Of a stretch of 64,000 nt of DNA, positions 58,377-64,000 are shown piece by piece. The position numbers and the translations under genes were made by a program. Origin of the DNA: C-114 sp963745405 (lineage in GTDB: Bacteria; Chloroflexota; Limnocylindria; Limnocylindrales; CSP1-4); assembly GCA_963745405.1 (NCBI GenBank), contig CAVUWY010000002.1:1674001-1738000 (forward strand). Direction: 5' to 3'. The notes below the pieces were generated by a model, which worked only from the letters and a program-made list of their open reading frames with translations, searched no databases and was not told the origin of the DNA. The stretch's first letter is position 1. Every line of letters begins with the position of its first letter.

Positions 58377-58748
58377 TCAGCCCTCGCGCAGCCCGAGCGT
58401 GTTGCCATCCGGGTCATGGAACCAGGCGCCGCGAGCCGGTCCCATCTGGGCGATATGGCCGGTGGTCTTGAGCGGACCCTCGTCGTAGTCCTCGAAGACG
58501 ACGCCCTTCGCCTCGAGTTCGCGGATGGTCGCCTCGATGTCGGCCACCTCGAAGTGACCGAGCGTGTGGACCGTCTGTGTCCCGGGACGGCGGAAGACGG
58601 AGAGTTCGCTGACCTCGCCGCAGCGGAACCGGATCGAGGCCGGGTTCGACCAGAGCTCGGTCAGGCCGAGCGTCCCACCGTAGAAGTCCCGGGCACGATC
58701 GAGATCGCTCACCGGGATCGTCGTCACGACCATCGCCGCACCGTTCAT
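58377..58748 (-). CDS. VOC-family (glyoxalase-fold) protein
   Basis: 123 residues from ATG 58748. Two beta-alpha-beta-beta-beta halves: VVTTIPVSDLDRARDFYGGT at the start and ARGAWFHDPDGNTLGLRE at the end, with GHFEVADIEATIRELEAKGV between. Metal ligand positions (His in LGHFEV, Glu in TLGLRE) are partly kept. May be a dioxygenase-like, lyase-like or resistance protein; no substrate can be named. Confidence 0.9.
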   Translation of the reverse strand: MNGAAMVVTTIPVSDLDRARDFYGGTLGLTELWSNPASIRFRCGEVSELSVFRRPGTQTVHTLGHFEVADIEATIRELEAKGVVFEDYDEGPLKTTGHIAQMGPARGAWFHDPDGNTLGLREG

Positions 58749-58868
58749 CGTCTCTCCCTGACCGCGAAGGTCGCTGCGTGGATCGAGGCTGGATGCCGTG
58801 CTCCTGATGATGCCACCCGTGGGCGTGGCAGCGGTCGCTGGTTTGCCTCCGGGCCATAGACTCGGGCC

Positions 58869-60107
58869 GTGGAGCACGTCGACGTCCTTGTCGTCGGTGG
58901 CGGCTCGGCCGGGCTGTCCGTCAGTCACGAGCTGGCGGAGCGCGGCATCGATCACCTCGTGCTCGAGCGGTCGCGGATCGGCCAGACGTGGCGGACCCGC
59001 TGGGAAAGCTTCTGCCTCGTGACGCCGAATTGGTCCATACGGCTCCCGGGCGGCGAGTACGACGGCTCCGATCCGGACGCATACCTGCCACGCGACGAGA
59101 TCGTCGCCCACCTCGAACGCTACGCGGCGACGTCGGGGGCGCCGCTCCGCGAAGGCGTCGAGGTCAGGCGCATCGACCGGACCGCCGCCTCACGGGCGAC
59201 GGAACGCTTCATCGCCAGGACGTCGGCCGGCGATGTTCGGGCGGACCGGCTCGTCGTCGCCACCGGTACGTACGCCCGATCGTATCGACCGCCGGGGGCG
59301 GACACGCTTCCGGCCGGCCTCCTCGCCATCGATGTGGAGGGATACCGGAAGCCGTCCGACCTGCCGCCCGGCCGGATCCTTGTCATAGGCAGTGGGCAGT
59401 CGGGATGCCAGATCGCCGAGGAACTCAAGGAAGCCGGACGCGACGTCATCCTTTCCTGCGGCCGTGCACCCTGGGCGCCTCGGCGCCTCGACGGCCGTGA
59501 CATCGTCTGGTGGGCGCTCGCCAGCGGCTTCCTCGACCAGGCAGTCACCTCGCTCCCCTCGCCACGAGCGCGGCTCGCGGCGAACATCCTCGCGACCGGC
59601 CACCACGGTGGCCGGGACCTGCATCTTCGGACGCTTCGGACCCTCGGGGTCACCCTCGTCGGCCACTTCCTCGGGAGCGACGGTCGCGAAGTCCGCTTCG
59701 CGCCCGACCTCGGTGCGACGGTCGCCTGGGGCGATGAGCGGTACCGCGAACTCATGGCGCTCCTCCCCGCGGTTGCGGTCGCCCGGGGGATCGCGATGCC
59801 GGAGATCCTCGAGCCGCCGCCGTTCGACGCGAGGGCCCCGGAGCGGGTCGCCATCGCCGGACTCGGCGCGGTCGTCTTCAGCGGCGGTTTTCGTCCCGAT
59901 CTGTCGTCGCTGCTGCCGTGGCCCGACGCCGTCGACGAGCTCGGCTTCCCGGTCCAGGTCGATGGGGCCAGCACCGTCGTCGATGGGCTCTACTTCGTCG
60001 GTATCCACTTCCAGCGGGTCCGCAAGTCGTCGATCCTCCTCGGTGTCGGTGAAGATGCCGCGATCGTCGCCCGCCTGATCGCCGAGAGTCGAAGCGAAAG
60101 CAGCTGA
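58869..60107 (+). CDS. Flavoprotein monooxygenase-like oxidoreductase (CzcO/FMO type)
   Basis: 412 residues from GTG 58869. FAD motif VLVVGGGSAGLSVSHELAER at residue 6, the FMO-like IGQTWRTRWESFCLVTPNWS near 37 with PGGEYDGSDPDAYLPRDEIV, and a second Rossmann site ILVIGSGQSGCQIAEELKEA near 168. C-terminal VDGLYFVGIHFQRVRKSSIL near 375. Family enzymes oxygenate small organic compounds with NADPH or move sulfide/aldehyde equivalents. A MerR-type regulator follows after 41 bp, but belongs to the VWA gene. Confidence 0.9.
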   Translation: MEHVDVLVVGGGSAGLSVSHELAERGIDHLVLERSRIGQTWRTRWESFCLVTPNWSIRLPGGEYDGSDPDAYLPRDEIVAHLERYAATSGAPLREGVEVRRIDRTAASRATERFIARTSAGDVRADRLVVATGTYARSYRPPGADTLPAGLLAIDVEGYRKPSDLPPGRILVIGSGQSGCQIAEELKEAGRDVILSCGRAPWAPRRLDGRDIVWWALASGFLDQAVTSLPSPRARLAANILATGHHGGRDLHLRTLRTLGVTLVGHFLGSDGREVRFAPDLGATVAWGDERYRELMALLPAVAVARGIAMPEILEPPPFDARAPERVAIAGLGAVVFSGGFRPDLSSLLPWPDAVDELGFPVQVDGASTVVDGLYFVGIHFQRVRKSSILLGVGEDAAIVARLIAESRSESS

Positions 60108-60113
60108 GCAGTA

Positions 60114-60142
60114 TTGACAGTGGAACGTAGCACTGTTACATT
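60114..60142 (+). promoter_or_regulatory. Near-consensus promoter with palindromic operator
   Basis: TTGACA (60114-60119) and TACATT (60137-60142) are separated by exactly 17 bases. Within them ACAGTG (60117-60122) and CACTGT (60131-60136) form a perfect inverted repeat eight bases apart, six bases before the MerR ATG at 60149. This fits binding by the MerR-type protein itself. It is the clearest sigma-70-like promoter in the window. Confidence 0.8.
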
Positions 60143-60148
60143 ACCGCC

Positions 60149-60799
60149 ATGCCGACCGAGCGCGAGTACACCCTCCAGGAGCTGACCGACCTCACCGGCG
60201 TGACGCCGCGGACAGTCCGCTACTACATCGCCCAGGGTCTGTTGCCGTCCCCGGACGGTGCAGGTCCGGCGGCCCGTTACGGTGACGGACACCTCGGTCG
60301 GCTCCGCCTCGTCCGTCGGCTTCAGCGCGAGCACCTGCCGCTGGCCGAGATCCGCTCGCGGCTGGCCGGCCTCGACGACGACGCCGTCGCCGGCCTGCTG
60401 GCCGAGGGCGAACCGACCGAACCCGCCGGCTCGGCCGTCGACTACATCCGGACCATCCTCGCCGGCTCCGGCCGGGCAGTCCAACCGCCCGCTGCCATGC
60501 ACCTGCTTCCCGCCTCGGCGCCGGCCACCCGGTCCTCCGGCGGTTCGCTGCTCAAGCAGACCGAATCACCGCGACGGATGTCGATCGCCTTCAGCCGCGA
60601 GCCCTCGCTCGAAGAGGAGACCACCCAGCCGACCGCATCCTCCAGCCCGGCGAGTCCCGATCGATCCCAGTGGGATCGCGTCGCCCTCACACCCGACATC
60701 GAACTCCACGTCCGCCGGCCGCTGCGCCGGCCCCAGAACAAGCAGGTCGAGCGCCTCATCGCGATCGCCCGCCAGCTCCTCGAGGAGGACCAGCCATGA
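60149..60799 (+). CDS. MerR-family transcriptional regulator
   Basis: 216 residues. N-terminal MerR-type winged helix (YTLQELTDLTGVTPRTVRYY, then IAQGLLPSPDG and LRLVRRLQREHLPLAEIRSR) is followed by a low-complexity linker and a distinct C-terminal block: ALTPDIELHVRRPLRRPQNK and ERLIAIARQLLEE. No Cys ligands for metals. The start is tied to the promoter above. It overlaps the VWA gene by ATGA. Autoregulation is suggested by the palindrome. Confidence 0.92.
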   Translation: MPTEREYTLQELTDLTGVTPRTVRYYIAQGLLPSPDGAGPAARYGDGHLGRLRLVRRLQREHLPLAEIRSRLAGLDDDAVAGLLAEGEPTEPAGSAVDYIRTILAGSGRAVQPPAAMHLLPASAPATRSSGGSLLKQTESPRRMSIAFSREPSLEEETTQPTASSSPASPDRSQWDRVALTPDIELHVRRPLRRPQNKQVERLIAIARQLLEEDQP

Positions 60800-62064
60800 C
60801 ATTCCGAGCCCGTACCGACCGCCATCTCATCCGTTCGACCCACCGCAGCGAGCGGTTCATCCTCGCCGACGTGGTCGCCCCGGTGTCCGGCCGCGAGTGT
60901 GGCCGGCCACCGGTCAACCTCGCCTTCGTCATCGACCGCTCCGGCTCGATGTCGGGGTCCAAGATCCGTCTCGCTCGCCAGGCGGTCGAGGAGGCCATCG
61001 GCCGGCTCCAGCCCGACGATCGGTTCGCGCTCGTCGTCTACGACGAGGAGGTCGACGTGGTCGTGCCCGCGACGAGGGCCACGGCCGAGGCGCGCCGCGA
61101 CGCGGTCGCTCGCCTCGCGACCGTCGATGCCCGCGGCAGCACCGACCTCGGCAGTGGCTGGCTGCGCGGCTGCGAGCAGGTCGCCCTCGCGCTCGAGGAG
61201 CTGGGTGTCAACCGCTGCCTCCTTCTCACCGACGGGCTTGCCAACGTCGGCATGACCGACCGCGACGAGCTCGCCCGGCATGCCGGAGAGCTGCGGGCGC
61301 GCGGCGTCGGCACGTCGACGTTCGGTGTCGGCGAGGACTTCGATGAGGTCCTGCTCCAGGCGATGGCCTCGGCCGGGGGCGGCCACTTCTACTTCATCGC
61401 CGACGCGGCGAGCATCCGCGACCACATCACGAGCGAGGTCGGCGAGGCGCTCGACGTCGTCGCGCGCGGCGTCACCCTCGAGGTGGTCGCGCCGGCCAGC
61501 GTCCGGGTCGAGGGCCTGACCCCGCACCCGATCCGAGAGCGGGCCGGTCGGACCGAGATCCTCATCGGCGATCTCGTCTCCGAGGAGGAGCTCCGGATCG
61601 TCCTCCGGTTCGGCTTCCCGTACGGACAGGTGGGGGAGCGCAGCGGTGTCGCCTTCACCCTGACCGACCGCGACGGCGTCCTGGCCGAGGCCTCCGAACG
61701 GCTCCACTGGGAATACGCGGACGACCGTGCGAACGACGCGCAGGGTCGTGACCGGGAGGTAGATCACGCGGTGGCCGCGATCTTCGCCGACCGTGCCCGC
61801 CAGGAGGCGGTCGCCCTGAATTGCAGCGGGAAGTACGAGGAGGCACGGCGGGCCCTTCGCGCGACCGCTCGGCGGATATCCAGCTACGCCGGTCACGACG
61901 TCGAGCTCCGCGCGATCCGTGATGCGCTCGAGGTCGAGGCCGAGACGATGGCCGCTCCGATGCCGGAGCTGGCGCGCAAGCTGGTGTTCGCCTCCGCGGG
62001 TTACGCGATGCGGTCGCGGTCGATGGAGGGAGTCGCTCTGCGGGCGAGTAAGCCTCGGGAGTGA
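60796..62064 (+). CDS. Cytosolic VWA-domain protein coupled to MerR regulator
   Basis: 422 residues, ATG overlapping the MerR stop. VWA domain (about 43-215) with intact metal motif FVIDRSGSMSGSKIRLARQA, then TDLGSGWLRGC and LLLTDGLANVGMTDRDELAR. The C-terminal half (about 220-422) has beta-sandwich-like and helical parts without membrane segments. No signal peptide. The protein may assemble or sense a partner in the cytosol; which one is unknown. Confidence 0.9.
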   Translation: MTFRARTDRHLIRSTHRSERFILADVVAPVSGRECGRPPVNLAFVIDRSGSMSGSKIRLARQAVEEAIGRLQPDDRFALVVYDEEVDVVVPATRATAEARRDAVARLATVDARGSTDLGSGWLRGCEQVALALEELGVNRCLLLTDGLANVGMTDRDELARHAGELRARGVGTSTFGVGEDFDEVLLQAMASAGGGHFYFIADAASIRDHITSEVGEALDVVARGVTLEVVAPASVRVEGLTPHPIRERAGRTEILIGDLVSEEELRIVLRFGFPYGQVGERSGVAFTLTDRDGVLAEASERLHWEYADDRANDAQGRDREVDHAVAAIFADRARQEAVALNCSGKYEEARRALRATARRISSYAGHDVELRAIRDALEVEAETMAAPMPELARKLVFASAGYAMRSRSMEGVALRASKPRE

Positions 62065-62214
62065 ATTGGGGCTCGCCGTGCGCCCCGGTCAGGTAGCCCG
62101 GATCGGGCGCCGTCCACGGGGCTGGGGAGGGTAGCGCACGCCCGGCGGCCGGCGAAGGTCCTCGGCGGTGAACCGCACCCACTGGCTCCTCGTCCCGCCG
62201 GGTAAGGTTCGCGG

Positions 62215-64000
62215 ATGGACGTGAAGACTCGCCCCATCGGACCGGCGACCTCGGACGCGCTCGCCTTCCTGTTCACCGATATCGAGGGGAGCACCCGGCT
62301 CTGGGAACGGTTCGCCGTGGCGATGCCGGCCGCCCTGGCCCGTCACGACGCGATCCTCCGGACCGCGATCGAGGCCGCCGGCGGCACGGTCGTGAAATCG
62401 ACCGGAGACGGGACGATGGCCGTCTTCCGGGCCTCCGCGGACGGCGTCCGGGCGAGCCTCGACGCGCAGGTGACGCTCGCCGCCGAATCGTGGCCCGACA
62501 CGGGGCCGCTCCGGGTCAGGATGGCCATCCATGCCGGCGAGGCCGACCGGCGGGCAGACGATTACTTCGGCCCGACGGTGAACCGGACAGCCCGGATCAT
62601 GGCGGCTGCCCACGGTGGGCAGGTGGTCCTGTCGGCGGTGGCGGCCGGGCTCGCGGCCGATCGGCTGCCCGGCGGCGCCACGCTCGTCGACCTCGGCGAG
62701 CATCGGCTCAAGGACCTTGGGCGACCGGAGCGCGTCTTCCAGCTCGTCCATCCCTCCATCCAGCGCGACTTCCCGCCGCTCATCGGGCACGGTGACGAGT
62801 CGGTCGCCCTGCCCGGCGCGGACGTCGACTTTGTCGGGCGGACCGTGGAGCTGGCCGAGCTCGAGCGTCTCCTCGCGAACCCCGCCACCCGGCTCGTCAC
62901 CCTGTCCGGGCCCGGCGGCACCGGGAAGACCGCACTCGCCCAGCGGGTCGCCGCGGGACAGGTCAGCCGATTCGCCGACGGCGTCCGATTCGTCGACCTC
63001 GTCGACGCGGTCGAGACGGAGGCCGTCCTCCTCGCGATCGCCCGAGCCGTCGGGTTGCCCGAGTCCGTCGAGCGATCGCTCGCCGACGTCGTGGTCGAGT
63101 CGATGCGGGCCCGCCAGATGCTTCTCGTCCTCGACAACTTCGAGCAGGTCACGGAGGCGGCCGCCACCGTCGGGCGACTCCTCGCCGAGTGTCCGCGGCT
63201 CGTCCTCCTGGTGACGAGTCGCGAGATCCTCCGCATCAGGACCGAGCGCGTCTTCCCGGTCGGGCCGCTCGGTCTCCCACCCGAGGTGGCGCGCCACGGG
63301 GACCTCGAGCGGGTCGGTGGCTTCGAGGCGATCGAGCTGTTCGTCCGTCGGGCGCGGACGGTACGAGCGGACTTCCGCCTCACCGACGAGAACGCTGCCG
63401 CTGTCGTCGATATCTGTCGTCGCCTTGACGGCCTGCCGCTGGCGATCGAGCTCGCCGCGGCGCGGCTCCGGATCTTCTCGCCGGAGGCCCTTCGCGACCG
63501 GCTCACCGATCGACTCGACCTGCTCCGCGGCACCTCGCGCGACCAGCCGGCCCGCCACCACACCCTCCGGGCGACGATCGACTGGAGCTATCAGCTCCTC
63601 GAACCGGCCGAACAGCGGCTGTTCGAGCTCATGTCGGTCTTCGCAGACGCGGACGCAGCGGCGGTCGAGTCGGTCGGAGCGGTGCTTGAACCCGACCTCG
63701 CCGGGCTCGATCCGCTCGATGGCCTGCCGTCGCTCATCGAGAAGAGCCTCGTCCGGGAGGGCGCCGGCGGCGGCGAGCCGCGCCTCACCATGCTCGAGAC
63801 GATCCGGGAGTACGCAGGCGAAGCGCTCGATCGCGATCCCGGCCGGGCCGAGCGGGCTCGCCAGACCCACGCCGAGTACTACGCCTCGTTCGCCGCCGAC
63901 CTGCGCCGGGAATTCGCTGGCAGCACGCCCGAGCAGGCCCTCGACAAGCTCGAGTCGGAGGTCGGCAACCTCCGGCTCGCCTGGCGCCACTTCCTTGACG
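62215..64000 (+). CDS. Class III cyclase fused to STAND-type NTPase regulator (3' end outside window)
   Basis: 595 codons from ATG 62215 are visible. Residues 20-190 form a class III cyclase: LAFLFTDIEGSTRLWERFAV, GGTVVKSTGDGTMAVF and YFGPTVNRTARIMAAAHGGQ, with the metal and transition-state residues. Residues 205-590 form an NTPase of the LuxR/AfsR type: Walker A LSGPGGTGKTALAQRVA, MLLVLDNFEQV (Walker B) and LPLAIELAAARLRI (GLPL motif). Such proteins often end in TPR repeats or a LuxR helix-turn-helix, which would lie beyond the edge. Confidence 0.9.
   Translation, partial: MDVKTRPIGPATSDALAFLFTDIEGSTRLWERFAVAMPAALARHDAILRTAIEAAGGTVVKSTGDGTMAVFRASADGVRASLDAQVTLAAESWPDTGPLRVRMAIHAGEADRRADDYFGPTVNRTARIMAAAHGGQVVLSAVAAGLAADRLPGGATLVDLGEHRLKDLGRPERVFQLVHPSIQRDFPPLIGHGDESVALPGADVDFVGRTVELAELERLLANPATRLVTLSGPGGTGKTALAQRVAAGQVSRFADGVRFVDLVDAVETEAVLLAIARAVGLPESVERSLADVVVESMRARQMLLVLDNFEQVTEAAATVGRLLAECPRLVLLVTSREILRIRTERVFPVGPLGLPPEVARHGDLERVGGFEAIELFVRRARTVRADFRLTDENAAAVVDICRRLDGLPLAIELAAARLRIFSPEALRDRLTDRLDLLRGTSRDQPARHHTLRATIDWSYQLLEPAEQRLFELMSVFADADAAAVESVGAVLEPDLAGLDPLDGLPSLIEKSLVREGAGGGEPRLTMLETIREYAGEALDRDPGRAERARQTHAEYYASFAADLRREFAGSTPEQALDKLESEVGNLRLAWRHFLD

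Overview
The window is high-GC throughout (roughly two thirds or more G+C, third codon positions almost always G or C), with many GTG/TTG starts and 4-base ATGA/GTGA overlaps. It has no rRNA, tRNA, phage or transposase gene that I could recognise. The gene mix (DUF4032-type kinase, non-pyrrolysine MttB-like protein, D-aminopeptidase plus P1 peptidase, fused MoaD-MoaE, class III cyclase fused to an NTPase, MoxR/DUF58/VWA operon, c-di-GMP-I riboswitch) suggests a high-GC Chloroflexota lineage (for example a Limnocylindria-like group), with an actinobacterium as the alternative. This placement is inference and weak.

Left edge (1-4.8 kb): one very long secreted protein on the minus strand, open at the window edge. 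It has a PQQ/sorbosone-dehydrogenase-type beta-propeller, a PKD domain and then a 264-residue NPCBM plus Ig-like unit encoded by a 792-bp tandem repeat present in three essentially identical copies.

Surface-glycan locus (5-38 kb): a large exopolysaccharide cluster. It contains enzymes for an unusual, probably CDP-linked and C-methylated or deacetylated sugar (PIG-L deacetylase, glucose-1-phosphate cytidylyltransferase-like protein, zinc-ribbon C-methyltransferase, RmlC-like epimerase, extended SDR, classical SDR, DUF4910 aminopeptidase-like protein). It also has GDP-fucose genes (gmd, fcl), UDP-glucuronate/UDP-xylose genes (ugd and a UXS-like decarboxylase), six glycosyltransferases including a WecG/TagA-type enzyme, a polyprenyl-phosphate sugar transferase (initiation), a Wzx-like flippase, an O-antigen ligase-like protein with a repetitive Lys/Ala/Pro tail, and a Wzz/BY-kinase fusion. 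Two GMC-type oxidoreductases and two related membrane-anchored beta-helix proteins may modify the finished polymer. The larger beta-helix gene sits behind a good match to a c-di-GMP-I riboswitch, so matrix assembly is probably c-di-GMP controlled. Gmd and fcl are broken as written by 25 extra bases. Every one is explained as a third codon position written twice with two different bases, which looks like merged strain alleles and not gene decay.

Metabolic block (38-50 kb): an MBL-fold hydrolase on the minus strand, then a tightly overlapping plus-strand run: membrane protein, O-methyltransferase, MoaD-MoaE fusion, M55 D-aminopeptidase, P1 peptidase and a lysine 5,6-aminomutase alpha-like protein. 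After these come a DUF4032 kinase-like protein, an MttB-superfamily methyltransferase, a conserved small protein and a HAD hydrolase.

Envelope/signalling block (51-64 kb): membrane-anchored trypsin-like protease, MoxR ATPase, DUF58 protein and two BatA-like VWA membrane proteins (the first with one frameshift); a FIST sensor translationally coupled to a class III cyclase; a VOC protein; a flavoprotein monooxygenase; a MerR regulator coupled to a cytosolic VWA protein behind a near-consensus promoter with a palindromic operator; and a cyclase-NTPase regulator running off the right edge.
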